Of a DNA stretch of 64,000 nucleotides, positions 9,971 through 20,649 are shown one piece after another. Both the position numbers and the translations under genes were made by a program. Source of the DNA: Amia ocellicauda (lineage: Eukaryota; Chordata; Actinopteri; Amiiformes; Amiidae); NCBI RefSeq assembly GCF_036373705.1, contig NW_027102660.1, positions 496,001-560,000 of the forward strand, read 5' to 3'. The notes below the pieces were generated by a model, which was not told the DNA's origin, ran no database searches, and saw only the letters and a list, made by a program, of their open reading frames with translations. Every line of letters starts with the position of its first letter. The stretch's first letter is position 1.

Positions 9971-10043
9971 TGTTTCCGCCCAGTTTCGAACCAGGGACTT
10001 CTCGCGTGTGAGGCGAACATGATAGCCACTACACTACAGAAAC
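9971..10043 (-). tRNA. tRNA-Val (CAC)-like, probably decaying
   Basis: The anticodon CAC and overall length are kept. Changes include a C to T in the 5' acceptor strand (GTTTCTG), CTGGG in the T stem, and GAGAAGTCC at the anticodon/variable region. Some pairs survive as wobbles. An identical copy is at 19622-19694. Activity is doubtful. Confidence 0.55.
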
Positions 10044-10615
10044 CAACCTGTCCTGGGGTTTCGATTGGCTCCCATCGAAGCAGGCTGGTAAAACGCGCAC
10101 AGGCGTTTCCCGTGGGCCTGCCTGTGAGATAAAGGTTTCTATTTTCACTGACCTATATTGCATTGCTCAAGGGCACATCAGGACACTTTGGAAACTCTTT
10201 TAAAGGAAGAATGCCCTGAGCTATGACAAGACTTACACTTACCCCAACAAGGTGATGCTCAATGGCTTGTTCAAACAGCTGCTGCTCGTCTTGTGCCACC
10301 ATCAGACAATCACAGAGCTATTGTGCCTTCTACACCTTACGGTAGCAACAAATCTAACTACTGCTTTACTTTAACAATAATAATGACGGCGACCACGATG
10401 ACAACAAGAACAACAACAACAACATCATCATCATCATCATCATCATCATCAGATTTTAATTAAAAGTGGCTACACCAGCGTTTACAATTTCAACCTGTCG
10501 ACGGACGGACGCTCTGAGAGCACCGATTTCGGGCACTCCAATGAAGAAAAGCTACCCACCGCCTCCGGGGAACCACGAGGGCAAACAGGACGAAAAGGGC
10601 CGGCCCACAGCAGGC

Positions 10616-10688
10616 TGTTTCCGCCCGGTTTCGAACCGGGGACCTTTCGCGTGTTAGGCGAACGTGATAACCGCTACACTACGGAAAC
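10616..10688 (-). tRNA. tRNA-Val (anticodon AAC)
   Basis: Complete sequence with anticodon loop CT-AAC-AC, perfect T arm (CCCGG/CCGGG around TTCGAAA) and A discriminator. One D-loop base differs from the commonest form (GTAGCGG). A TTTT terminator lies about 20 nt downstream (10593-10596 on the plus strand as AAAA). Confidence 0.9.
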
Positions 10689-11004
10689 TGACACCGCCAC
10701 GTCTTGCTTCAAACGGTTACCGTTGAAGCCTGCTGGTAAAACGGGCTCAGGCATTTCAGGTCGGCTAGACTGTGAGATGGCGTCTGAAGTGCCGCGAAAG
10801 GATGCCATTTTCACAGACCTGTTTGGCATTGCTAAAGGGCACATCAGGACACTTCGGAAACTCTTTCAAAGGCAGGACGCCCTGCGCTCTGACAGTGCCT
10901 GCACTTAGCCCAACAAGGTGATGCTGAATGGCTTGTTCAAACGGCTGGTGGTCTTCCGTCACCACCAGACTATCAGAGCTATACTGCGCCTTCAACTACA
11001 TAAG

Positions 11005-11188
11005 AGTAGATAGTAGGGTTTTTTGGGCGCGGCCTATTTTGTTATGACGTATGCCCTAAGCTTATTAATATTCCTACGTCATAATTGGGGGGCGTGATTT
11101 TAGGTAGAGTTATTTCCTTAATTATTCCTACGTCATATCCGTCAGAAAGTGTACACCCATAAAACCCTGAACATCAAGGCCACCCATA
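11005..11188 (+). repeat. Left terminal inverted repeat, copy C
   Basis: Same 184-nt sequence as the other left ends, preceded by CATAAG at 10999-11004. Confidence 0.85.
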
Positions 11189-11307
11189 AATACCCCCACC
11201 CCTCTGAAGGCAACGCCCCGAAACTCTCCTCTCTATTTAAGAACCCGCGCTGCTTTTAGGCAATACCTCTTTAATTCTCAGCATCAGAAACATCCCGCTT
11301 CTTCAAC

Positions 11308-12018
11308 ATGTCCAGCGACATCAACATGAAACCCCGCAAGAAACAATCCCGGGCAAGGGTTCCTGTACTCACCAATTTGAAGATTGAACGCTCCTGGGTG
11401 TTGTTCTGGGGGGCTCGACGGGGTTACCGCTTTAAAAGGGATCCCAGCTATGTTGGAGTGGAGCTTTTTGCTTTGGGAGAGAAGGAGGGTACGTTGGAAC
11501 CTTTTGAGACGGTAATTGAATACTCTTATGAGGACTGGTTGAAGGTGATGGCCTGGAGAGATCTGGGGCTTGTGGATAAGACTCTAGAAGGCTTGCAAGA
11601 GGGTCCAAGAGAATGCGAAATGGAGTCTCCGACTCAGGGTTTTGAAAGGTGTGAATGGGAAAGCTTGCAGAACTACGGTAGAGTGGTGAAGAGTCTATCT
11701 CTAACTACAGATCGTAAGGTTTTGTTTAGCAGTACTCTGATTACAAACCCTATTGAAGGGGGTGTGGAGGATCCAGAAAAACAGGTTACTGAAATTATGT
11801 TTGACGCCGTGGACTGGCCGTTCTTGAAAGAGGTCATAAACTGTATAAATGATGGTTTTGACATCTTGACCAAATGTTCGCAACTGGATTTGGTTAGAAG
11901 GAGAATATGCTGGATTATGGATTATATATCCCCCTTGAATGACGACGACGATGATAAAACAGACGACGTGTGGGGTTTTGGAGGGGGGTCTGACGGCTCA
12001 GGGGCTACTCTCTTCTAA
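11308..12018 (+). CDS. First left-end gene, full length (236 aa)
   Basis: Protein of unknown family. It begins with a basic patch (MKPRKKQSRARV), continues with an aromatic region (SWVLFWGARRGYRFKR), then an acidic middle, a segment with scattered Cys (KEVINCINDGFDILTKCSQL) and a tail with a run of five Asp and a Gly/Ser-rich end. A TATTTAAG box lies about 75 nt upstream of the ATG. It is open in C, D and E and shortened by the same 281-nt deletion in B and F. The position behind the terminal repeat suggests an early regulatory protein; that is inference. Confidence 0.65.
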   Translation: MSSDINMKPRKKQSRARVPVLTNLKIERSWVLFWGARRGYRFKRDPSYVGVELFALGEKEGTLEPFETVIEYSYEDWLKVMAWRDLGLVDKTLEGLQEGPRECEMESPTQGFERCEWESLQNYGRVVKSLSLTTDRKVLFSSTLITNPIEGGVEDPEKQVTEIMFDAVDWPFLKEVINCINDGFDILTKCSQLDLVRRRICWIMDYISPLNDDDDDKTDDVWGFGGGSDGSGATLF

Positions 12019-12096
12019 GAGGGCGGTGTGTCGTGACGTAGTGAAGAGATAGGATAAAAGGCGCAACAATTCAATCATGGTTTAAAATTAAAGAGA

Positions 12097-12615
12097 ATGT
12101 CTTACCTGAAAGCTGCGGACGTCGACAGGCTCTACAGGCCTCTTCAAACCCGGGATCACCCCTGGTTCTATTCCCCAGATTTTGTATACACTCTGGAACC
12201 CTTTGACTGCGGTTACTCTCCAAGACCTCAGACCCTGGACTGCTTCTGCAACTGGTTCTGTCATCAACACTCTGCAGCTAACCTGAGAGCGCTATTACAC
12301 CATGTGCTTGACAGAAAAGTAGCCAACGCGAGCCTTTTCTCTACAGATTTAACCATCGATGAGGATCAACTTTCAAACCTGGAAAAGTTAATGGCTGCTG
12401 TAACAAAGACCGGGGGGTACGAACACTGGGATGAAGCGCTCAAGGGGGCCAAGAATGATATTAGGCCATTTCATCAACATCTGTATGACCTTTTACTGAG
12501 CATGTTTAATACACCTCTGTTTACTTTTAAAATAGGTCATATTGTTGTTTTATTTACATATGTAACTGAGGTGTGTGCCTACAAGATAAAGAAACAGGTA
12601 TATTTGTTGATATAG
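12097..12615 (+). CDS. Fusion of gene 2 N-terminus with BH1-like gene 3 (172 aa)
   Basis: A 735-nt deletion joins codon 46 of gene 2 (PRPQT) in frame to codon 5 of gene 3 (LDCFCNW). The Cys/His cluster and acidic tail of gene 2 and the MGNV start of gene 3 are gone, while the BH1-like stretch (IGHIVVLFTYVTEVC) is kept. Copy D carries the same fusion. It looks like a deletion that happened to be in frame; whether the product is made is unknown. Confidence 0.6.
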   Translation: MSYLKAADVDRLYRPLQTRDHPWFYSPDFVYTLEPFDCGYSPRPQTLDCFCNWFCHQHSAANLRALLHHVLDRKVANASLFSTDLTIDEDQLSNLEKLMAAVTKTGGYEHWDEALKGAKNDIRPFHQHLYDLLLSMFNTPLFTFKIGHIVVLFTYVTEVCAYKIKKQVYLLI

Positions 12616-12787
12616 ATCAAGTAACCAATCATCTGATTTCTTTTTGTCTGGACCGTAGAAAAAATTGTTGTGTATGTTATACTTTTCTCAAATGTCTAAA
12701 AAGGGGTATCTGCTCTCCTGAAGTTGAATAAAAAACCTTGTATAAAAACTTTGCGCATAGTGTGGGTCTGTGTGGTTATTTGACAGA

Positions 12788-13879
12788 ATGACTCGGCAAG
12801 CTCCCCAAATGCAGGAACTATACTACAACCCAGCCAAGATTGGGGGTTTGGCGGGTAAGAAGGGTTTTCAAAGAGGACTCGCTGAGGCCGGAGTGAAGGT
12901 TAATGATGTGGTTGTTTCAGAATGGTTACGGGAACAAGACGCCTATACCTTACATAAACCTCTCAGGATTAACTTTAAAAGAAACCGCGTATATGCAACT
13001 GACATAGACTCACAATGGCAAATGGATCTAGTCGATATGTCAAATTTATCAAAACATAACAATGGTCACAAATTGATGTTGATGTGTATCGATGTGTTAT
13101 CAAAATATGCCTGGGCTCGCATTCTACATAATAAAACAGGTCGGGCGGTGACAAGGGCCTTTGAGGATATATTGTCCCAGGGTCGATGTCCTAAAAAACT
13201 GCAGACTGATAAAGGAAAAGAGTTTCTCAACAGAGAATTTCAGAATCTACTGAAGAGACACAAAATACATCATTTCACCACCGGTAATGAGCTTAGGGCA
13301 TCGGTAGTGGAGAGGTTTAACCGCACCATAAAGACCAAAATGTGGAGATATTTTACAGCGGTCAACACGTTCAAGTATTTTGATAAAGTTCAGGATTTTA
13401 TCGATGCTTACAACCAAGGGTATCACACCAGTATTAAAATGAAGCCTAAAGATGTTGATCAAAGTAATTCTTTTAAGGTCTATAAAAAATTATACGGACC
13501 ATTTATTAAGAAGGGAAAAACTACTTATAAGTTCAACATCGGTGATGTGGTTCGCGTTTCAAAGCTAAGGAGTACTTTTGCCAAAGGTTATGAAGAAACA
13601 TTTTCTGACGAATATTTTACAGTTACCGAACAGTTGGCTAGAGACCCACCCGTGTACCGGTTAAAAGACTATGACGGGGAGGATATAGAAGGAACGTTTT
13701 ACGAAGCCGAGTTACAAAAAATTATTGTGGGTAAAGACAGTGTATACAGAGTTGAAAAGATATTAGCTGAAAAAACCCAGAACCGGAAAAAATATGTGTT
13801 GATGAAATGGCTTGGATGGCCTGAAAAGTTCAATAGTTGGGTCCCGGAACAACAGGTTTCCGATATTCAATCCTTATAA
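12788..13879 (+). CDS. INT: Polinton integrase with chromodomain (363 aa, open)
   Basis: A DDE integrase that would join element ends to target DNA and create the 6-bp duplication. Visible parts: catalytic core with D80 (WQMDLVDM), D141 (LQTDKGKEF) and E175 (VVERFNRT), an SH3-like DNA-binding region around FNIGDVVRVSKL, and a C-terminal chromodomain (VYRVEKIL, KWLGWPEKFNSWVP). I start at the ATG at 12788; an upstream in-frame GTG is not needed. A TATAAAAA box lies about 40 nt ahead, next to an AATAAA for the upstream gene. This copy and the one at 39421 have no lesion. Confidence 0.92.
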   Translation: MTRQAPQMQELYYNPAKIGGLAGKKGFQRGLAEAGVKVNDVVVSEWLREQDAYTLHKPLRINFKRNRVYATDIDSQWQMDLVDMSNLSKHNNGHKLMLMCIDVLSKYAWARILHNKTGRAVTRAFEDILSQGRCPKKLQTDKGKEFLNREFQNLLKRHKIHHFTTGNELRASVVERFNRTIKTKMWRYFTAVNTFKYFDKVQDFIDAYNQGYHTSIKMKPKDVDQSNSFKVYKKLYGPFIKKGKTTYKFNIGDVVRVSKLRSTFAKGYEETFSDEYFTVTEQLARDPPVYRLKDYDGEDIEGTFYEAELQKIIVGKDSVYRVEKILAEKTQNRKKYVLMKWLGWPEKFNSWVPEQQVSDIQSL

Positions 13880-13925
13880 CAACTTGCCCGCGGGTGTGTT
13901 GTGGGCATTACTTTCGATACTCAAG

Positions 13926-14658
13926 ATGGAATCAGGAGGCTTCTACGTGACTCTACCCAGTAACGCCTCTCTCGATATATACCCTAAAAATGAAATATCC
14001 AGTTACACGGTACAATTTGGAAAATCTATAGATCTAAGGGGGTCGTGGGAAGTGGGGTTGGCGGAAATACAGTATCCTTACACTTGGGCTGTTTTACAAG
14101 ATAAGGATGCCACCTTCGCCATTTTTGATGATGTTAAAAAGAGTCAATGGACATTCACGATACAAGGAGGTTATTATGACAATGTGGATAAAATATTAGA
14201 TGAGATGCATAAACAGTTCTCAGAAGGCACCCCCAACATCAAGCTATATTACAACCCTATTAAAAACAGAGTGTACAAGGTGTCAAAACCAGGTATTAGC
14301 ATTCAAACCAGCGGCCAACTGGGGCGTATATTTGGGATCTATTCTGACACAGAGAGCAGGTTCTCAGAAGTGGTGGGGCGGCTTTTACACTCTTTATGTG
14401 TATACGGATATCATAACCCACCAGAGGGTCGGGGATAGTTATGTCCCCCTTTTGAGAAATGTACTTATTAAAGGTAAAAGCAATGACATGGTCACAATTA
14501 CTTATGACAAGCCACACTACGTACCAGTCTCAAAGACCCAATTTGACAACATCACGATCGAAGTAAAATCGGATCAGAATATCAACGTACCCTTCCGCTT
14601 CAGTAAAGTTATTGTCAAACTACATTTTCGACCCCTGAAACAGTTTGTACATTATTAA
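13926..14658 (+). pseudogene. Penton-like minor capsid protein, +1 frameshift (copy C)
   Basis: Same organisation as copy B: ATG at 13926 (MESGGFYVTLP), frame 1 closing at 14438, and the C-terminal part open in the +1 frame to 14658. The upstream in-frame ATG used in E and F reads TTG here. Confidence 0.8.
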
Positions 14659-14659
14659 A

Positions 14660-15148
14660 ATGGCTACCTCGAGGGGTTATGTAGATCCTAGCGCCTATGT
14701 GGATTATTACAAGATGCAAGCCGGGAACGGCTTGCCCGGTTTTGTAGGAGCCCCCACAATGTATGGCGCCGGTCTAGGAGGACTCTTTCATGGTCTCTTT
14801 AGAATGGCCGTACCCCTGCTTAAGAGAGGCTTTGCTATAGCCAGACCCCACTTGAAATCAGCGGCTAAAAATATTGTTAGTGACGTGTTCACCAATGTTA
14901 TGAACCGGGCAGCTAGCCATGAGCATCAGGAGGGTTCGGGTCTCATGGTAATGGCGAGGAGGGGGGGTAAAAGAAGAAACAGCATGTGTCCACCAGGGCG
15001 ACGAAGATCCGTGGCTAACAAAAAACGAAGAATCTCTCATTCTCCAACATATCGTGGAAACACTCGGAGAAGGAAGCAGCACAAGAAAAAACCTGCAAAA
15101 AGAAAGTCTCAAAGAAAGAAAAATAGAGCCTCAGGATACATCTTTTAA
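14660..15148 (+). CDS. pX-like basic virion core protein (162 aa)
   Basis: Same protein as at 5690, with a Gly-rich/amphipathic N-terminal half and a Lys/Arg-rich tail. It starts one base after the penton TAA (TAAAATG), and its own TAA is two bases ahead of the MCP ATG (TAAACATG). One of only two open pX copies in the window. Confidence 0.75.
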   Translation: MATSRGYVDPSAYVDYYKMQAGNGLPGFVGAPTMYGAGLGGLFHGLFRMAVPLLKRGFAIARPHLKSAAKNIVSDVFTNVMNRAASHEHQEGSGLMVMARRGGKRRNSMCPPGRRRSVANKKRRISHSPTYRGNTRRRKQHKKKPAKRKSQRKKNRASGYIF

Positions 15149-15150
15149 AC

Positions 15151-16466
15151 ATGTCTTTTGTCAACAGTCTATCGGAAGAATGCGTCAAATCAGAACTGGA
15201 TCTGTTTACAGTTCCATACACTCAAACGAGTATAGATAAGATCATATATGTAGAGATTCCCCCTCTTTCTGCAATTTCAGACACGGCCCCTCTGGAGTTT
15301 TTTATAGCTGGCAATGGCGAGGATTATATTGATTTGAATAACACATTTATTTTAATGAACTGTAAAGTGACTGATTAGGATGGCGATGCAATCGAGAAGA
15401 CGGCCAACGCTGGGGTCATCAATTAATCAATTACCCGGTGGCCACCATGTTTTCACAGGTGGATGTGACCCTGGGAGATCGGCTCATTAGTCAAAGCAGC
15501 AATACTTACCCCTATAGAGTCATGATGGAGTGTATCCTTAATTATAGTGAGGAGACCCTAAGCAAACAGTTCAGCCCCGGCCTTCTCTTCAAAGACATCC
15601 CGGAAGCTATGGACGACAAGGATCCAGAGGGACTCAATAAGGGTTTGCAAAAAAGATCGGCCTCTTCAACAGAAGGGAGGACCTTTGAGCTAATGGGGCA
15701 TATCCATGCAGACATATTTTTCCAAGAAAAACTCATGCTCAACGGGGTAGACATTAAAATTAAAATGATCCGTAGTAAAAGTGCTTTTTGTCTGATGACC
15801 CCTGATACGGAAAAATATAAACTGACCATATTATCGGCCTCGCTGTTTGTGAAATAAGTGTCCGTCTCCCCGGCGGTTAAACTAGGACACGCGCTGGCGT
15901 TAGTGACGGCAAACGCCAAGTACCCGATCGAAAGAGTCTATATGAAAGTCCACAGTATCCCCGCAGGGACACGGGTGATGAACCAGGAAAATCTGTTTCT
16001 AGGACAGCTCCCAAAACAGGTTATTATAGGTCTCGTGGATAATGATGCATTTACCGGGGTTTACAACAAGAACACCTTTAACTTTAAACATTATAACGCG
16101 GAATTTATAGCATTGTACGTCGATGGTGTGCAGGTTCCATCCAGACCTTTTCAACCTGACTTTGAAAACGGCAATGCGGTTCGTGAATATTACAGTCTAG
16201 TACTGGCTACGGGTCGCCATCTCAAGGATCAAACTCTGCTGATCGATCGCCGGGAATACTGCAGCGGTTACACCCTGTACGGTTTCAACCTGACCCCTGA
16301 CGAAGAGTGTGGACAACATATTTCACTGATGAAGACGGGCAATATGCGTTTGGAGATGCGTTTCAAGCAGCCTCTACCACACACTGTAAATATGGTCGTG
16401 TATGCTGTGTTTGACAACATTATTGAGGTGAATCAGAGGAGAAACGTTCCGTATGATTATTATTAA
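15151..16466 (+). pseudogene. MCP: Major capsid protein, broken (copy C)
   Basis: It has the shared TAG at 15375-15377, the 8-nt duplication (AATTAATCAATTAC) near 15424 also seen in B, and the TAA where F has AAA near 15855. It lacks B's extra 1-nt loss near 6790. The parts between the lesions are open and match copy F. Confidence 0.85.
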
Positions 16467-16467
16467 A

Positions 16468-16821
16468 ATGAACACCAGAGAGCTCAACCACATCATGAAT
16501 GCCCTGGCCGGCTCACGGAAACTGTTTCAAGGAGTCAACGCCTGCGATCAGCTGCCTAAATTTAAGATCAAGAATTTACCTGCAATGTACATAATCAACA
16601 CACACCCTAAAAATATGCCCGGAGAACATTGGCTGGCTATTTATCTAAGGGAGGACCATCGTGGTGAATTTTTTGATTCCTATGCAAACCCCCCGGATTT
16701 CAGACCTTTCCCTCGGAAGATCAATAACTTTCTGCTCAACAACTGTCAAGAAACCATTTACAGCGGTCGTCAAGTACAAAGTCTTCAGACCTTCACTTGT
16801 GGTCAGCACTGTGTGCACTAG
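16468..16821 (+). pseudogene. PRO: Adenain-like protease, truncated (copy C)
   Basis: As in copy B, the gene ends just after the TCGQHC active-site box where viral DNA meets host tRNA flank at 16815. A single substitution changes Tyr24 to Asn relative to the other copies. Confidence 0.85.
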
Positions 16822-17010
16822 CACGCATGCACCGCGGGTTGTTTCCGCCCGGTTTCGAACCAGGGACCTTTCGCGTGTGAGGCGAACGTGATAGCCACTA
16901 CACTACGGAAACCGACCTGTCCTGGTGTTTCGAATGGCTCCCATCGAAGCCGGCTGGTAAAACGCGCACAGGCGTTTCCCGTGGGCCAGCCTGTGAGATA
17001 AAGGTTTCTA
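16816..17010. repeat. Host repeat carrying tRNA-Val(CAC)
   Basis: Identical in structure to 7845-8039, ending at the TA taken by the Tc1-like element. Confidence 0.8.
16840..16912 (-). tRNA. tRNA-Val (anticodon CAC)
   Basis: Same sequence as the gene at 7869-7941: anticodon loop CT-CAC-AC, intact B box and acceptor stem. Confidence 0.85.
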
Positions 17011-18195
17011 CACTCACCTAAAGGATTATTAGGAACACCTGTTCAATAACCAACCAATCATATGGCAGTTGCTTCAATGCATTTAGGGGTGTGGTCCTGG
17101 TCAAGACAATCTCCTGAACTCCAAACTGAAAGTCTGAATGGGAAAGAAAGGTGATTTAAGCAATTTTGAGCGTGGCATGGTTGTTGGTGCCAGACGGGCT
17201 GGTCTGAGTATTTCACAATCTGCTCAGTTACTGGGATTTTCACGCACAACCATTTCTAGGGTTTACAAAGAATGGTGTGAAAAGGGAAAAACATCCAGTA
17301 TGCGGCAGTCCTGTGGGCGAAAATGCCTTGTTGATGCTAGAGGTCAGAGGAGAATGGGCCGACTGATTCAAGCTGATAGAAGAGCAACTTTGACTGAAAT
17401 AACCACTCGTTACAACCGAGGTATGCAGCAAAGCATTTGTGAAGCCACAACACGTACAACCTTGAGGCGGATGGGCTACAACAGCAGAAGACCCCACCGG
17501 GTACCACTCATCTCCACTACAAATAGGAAAAAGAGGCTACAATTTGCACAAACTCACCAAAATTGGACAGTTGTTGCCTGGTCTGATGAGTCTCGATTTC
17601 TGTTGAGACATTCAGATGGTAGAGTCAGAATTTGACGTAAACAGAATGAGAACATGGATCCATCATGCCTTGTTACCACTGTGCAGGCTGGTGGTGGTGG
17701 TGTAATGGTGTGGGGGATGTTTTCTTGGCACACTTTAGGCTCCTTAGTGCCAATTGGGCATCGTTTAAATGCCACGGCCTACCTGAGCATTGTTTCTGAC
17801 CATGTCCATCCCTTTATGACCACCATGTACCCATCCTCTGATGGCTACTTCCAGCAGGATAATGCACCATGTCACAAAGGTTGAATCATTTCAAATTGGT
17901 TTCTTGAACATGACAATGAGTTCACTGTACTAAACTGGCCCCCACAGTCACCAGATCTCAACCCAATAGAGCATCTTTGGGATGTGGTGGAACGGGAGCT
18001 TCGTGCCCTGGATGTGCATCCCACAAATCTCCATCAACTGCAAGATGCTATCCTATCAATATGGGCCAACATTTCTAAAGAATGCTTTCAGCACCTTGTT
18101 GAATCAATGCCACGTAGAATTAAGTCAGTTCTGAAGGCGAAAGGGTGTCAAACATAGTATTAGTATGGTGTTCCTAATAATCCTTTAGGTGAGTG
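17011..18195 (+). mobile_element. Tc1/mariner-like transposon, decayed (1,185 bp)
   Basis: Same terminal inverted repeats and TA flanks as the copy at 8040, and without that copy's 17-nt deletion. It sits at the orthologous position of the duplicated host block. Confidence 0.9.
17138..18157 (+). pseudogene. Tc1-like transposase remnant
   Basis: The frame is open through the helix-turn-helix and WSDESRF, reaching GRVRI before a TGA at 17633 in the position where Tc1 transposases usually have Trp. It then reads on through QQDNAPCH, meets a second TGA near 17882, and continues to SPDLNPIEHLWDVVE. The catalytic triad is recognisable but the gene is dead. Confidence 0.85.
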
Positions 18196-18659
18196 TATTT
18201 TCACTGACCTATTTTGCATTGCTCAAGGACACATCAGGACACTTTGGAAACTCTTTCAAAGGAAGAACGCCCTGAGCTATGACAAGACTTACACTTACCC
18301 CAACAAGGTGATGCTCAATGGCTTGTTCAAACAGCTGCTGCTCGTCTTGTGCCACCATCAGACAATCACAGAGCTATTGTGCCTTCTACACCTTACGGTA
18401 GCTTTACTTTAACAATAATAATGACGGCGACCACGACGACAAAAAGAAAAACAAGAACAACAACAACAACAACAAGAACAATAACATCATCATCAGATTT
18501 TAATTAAAAGTGGCTACACCAGCGTTTACAATTTCAACCTGTCGACGGACGGACGCTCTGAGTCCAACAATTTCGGGAACTCCAATGAAGAAAAGCCACC
18601 TACCGCCTCTGGGGAACCACGAGGGCAAGCAGGACGAAAAGGGCCGGCCCACAGCAGGC

Positions 18660-18732
18660 TCTTTCCGCCCGGTTTCAAACCGGGGACCTTTTGTGCATTA
18701 GGCGAACGTGATAGCCACTACACTACGGAAAC
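18660..18732 (-). pseudogene. tRNA-Val pseudogene
   Basis: Recognisable tRNA-Val outline, but the T loop reads TTTGAAA, the terminal acceptor base is changed (CTTTCC on the plus strand) and the anticodon arm is altered (CCTAATGCACAAAA). Unlikely to be functional. Confidence 0.6.
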
Positions 18733-19621
18733 CAACCCGTCCTGGTGTTTCGAATAACTCCTATCGAAGCCGGCTGGTAAAACGCACACAGGCGTTTCCC
18801 GTGGGCCAGCCTGTGAGATAAAGGTTTCTATTTTCACTGACCTATTTTGCATTGCTCAAGGGCACATCAGGACACTTTGGAAACTCTTTCAAAGGAAGAA
18901 CGCCCTGAGCAATGACAAGACTTACACTTACCCCAACAAGGTGATGCTCAATGGCTTGTTCAAACAGCTGCTGCTCGTCTTGTGCCACCATCAGACAATC
19001 ACAGAGCTATTGTGCCTTCTGCACCTTACGGTAGCAACAAATCTAACTACTGCTTTACTTTAACATTAATAATGACGGCGACTACGACGACAACAAGAAC
19101 AACAACAACAACAACAACATCAACAAGAACAACAACAACATCATCATCATCATCATCAGATTTTAATTAAAAGTGGCTACACCAGCGTTTACAATTTCAA
19201 CCTGTCGACGGACGGACGCTCTGAGTGCACCGATTTCGGGATACTTCGGAAACTCTTTCAAAGGCAGGACGCCCTGCGATCAGACAGTGCCTGCACTTAG
19301 CCCAACAAGGTGATGCTGAATGGCTTGTTCAAACGGCTGGTGGTCTTCCGTCACCACCAGACTATCAGAGCTATTTTGCGCCTTCAACTACATAAGAGTA
19401 ACAGCAATGTCACCGATCCTGCTACGGTCGTATTGCAACAGCAACGACATGTATCGATTTTAAAAGTGTCAGTTCCAGCGCCTCGCAAAGCTACCCTTCT
19501 GCGATCATTTGTTCTCAAGGTCAGGATTTCTTGCCACTCCGAGGAAGAGAAAACGACGGCCGGCCATGGGGCAGAGAGATGAGGACGGGTAACACGGCAC
19601 TGGCACGCGTGCACCGCGGGT

Positions 19622-19694
19622 TGTTTCCGCCCAGTTTCGAACCAGGGACTTCTCGCGTGTGAGGCGAACATGATAGCCACTACACTACAGAAAC
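19622..19694 (-). tRNA. tRNA-Val (CAC)-like, probably decaying
   Basis: Same sequence and same weaknesses as the copy at 9971-10043. Confidence 0.5.
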
Positions 19695-20260
19695 CAACCT
19701 GTCCTGGGGTTTCGATTGGCTCCCATCGAAGCAGGCTGGTAAAACGCGCACAGGCGTTTCCCGTGGGCCTGCCTGTGAGATAAAGGTTTCTATTTTCACT
19801 GACCTATATTGCATTGCTCAAGGGCACATCAGGACACTTTGGAAACTCTTTTAAAGGAAGAATGCCCTGAGCTATGACAAGACTTACACTTACCCCAACA
19901 AGGTGATGCTCAATGGCTTGTTCAAACAGCTGCTGCTCGTCTTGTGCCACCATCAGACAATCACAGAGCTATTGTGCCTTCTACACCTTACGGTAGCAAC
20001 AAATCTAACTACTGCTTTACTTTAACAATAATAATGACGGCGACCACGATGACAACAAGAACAACAACAACAACATCATCATCATCATCATCATCAGATT
20101 TTAATTAAAAGTGGCTACACCAGCGTTTACAATTTCAACCTGTCGACGGACGGACGCTCTGAGAGCACCGATTTCGGGCACTCCAATGAAGAAAAGCTAC
20201 CCACCGCCTCCGGGGAACCACGAGGGCAAACAGGACGAAAAGGGCCGGCCCACAGCAGGC

Positions 20261-20333
20261 TGTTTCCGCCCGGTTTCGAACCGGGGACCTTTCGCGTGTT
20301 AGGCGAACGTGATAACCGCTACACTACGGAAAC
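20261..20333 (-). tRNA. tRNA-Val (anticodon AAC)
   Basis: Identical to the gene at 10616-10688, with complete arms and a TTTT terminator downstream. Confidence 0.9.
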
Positions 20334-20643
20334 TGACACCGCCACGTCTTGCTTCAAACGGTTACCGTTGAAGCCTGCTGGTAAAACGGGCTCAGGCATT
20401 TCAGGTCGGCTAGACTGTGAGATGGCGTCTGAAGTGCCGCGAAAGGATGCCATTTTCACAGACCTGTTTGGCATTGCTAAAGGGCACATCAGGACACTTC
20501 GGAAACTCTTTCAAAGGCAGGACGCCCTGCGCTCTGACAGTGCCTGCACTTAGCCCAACAAGGTGATGCTGAATGGCTTGTTCAAACGGCTGGTGGTCTT
20601 CCGTCACCACCAGACTATCAGAGCTATACTGCGCCTTCAACTA

Positions 20644-20649
20644 CATAAG
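20644..20649. repeat. Target-site duplication of copy D, left
   Basis: CATAAG, matched by CATAAG at 36285-36290 directly after the right terminal repeat. Confidence 0.9.

Larger units (their letters stand above)
9208..11004. repeat. Host tandem repeats with two tRNA-Val genes and an unfilled target site
   Basis: Several partial host units include microsatellites (CAA/CAT types near 9460 and 10410), the unfilled element site CTACATAAGAGTAACAGC at 9736, a CAC tRNA relic and an AAC tRNA. From about 9600 the block repeats at an offset of 9,645 nt (19250 onwards), continuing through the left part of copy C/D. No protein gene is seen; the short open frames overlap tRNA and repeat sequence. Confidence 0.75.
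11005..16815 (+). mobile_element. Copy C: adintovirus/Polinton truncated in the protease gene
   Basis: It runs from the left terminal repeat to the same protease/host junction as copy B. It keeps the full first gene but has lost 735 nt, which fuses genes 2 and 3. Its left flank and left part match copy D at an offset of 9,645 nt, while its right part matches B. Confidence 0.9.
18196..20649. repeat. Host tandem repeats with three tRNA-Val copies and an unfilled target site
   Basis: A sequence of host units with CAA/CAT microsatellites near 18440, 19090 and 20060, an unfilled element site at 19391, one badly decayed and one weakly decayed tRNA, and one intact tRNA-Val(AAC). The distal part is the 9,645-nt-offset repeat of 9600-11004. 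No protein gene is seen. Confidence 0.75.

Noticed and set aside
9659-10029. Open frames of 60-105 codons in the host repeats (both strands)
   Set aside because: They run through tRNA genes and microsatellites, recur only because the repeat recurs, and have no protein-like features.
11678-11958. 281-nt segment absent from B and F as a spliced-out intron of gene 1
   Set aside because: The joint in B and F (AACTACG|ACAGACG) does not fit GT-AG ends, the segment is open coding sequence in C, D and E, and the loss shifts the frame. It is a genomic deletion.
12236-12242. 735-nt gap between genes 2 and 3 in C and D as retroposed splicing
   Set aside because: The lost segment begins CGGTCC and ends GTTC, not GT-AG, and the rest of the element is unspliced DNA with intact ends.
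8167-18157. Active Tc1 transposons
   Set aside because: Both transposase frames have the same in-frame stops, and one has a further 17-nt deletion.
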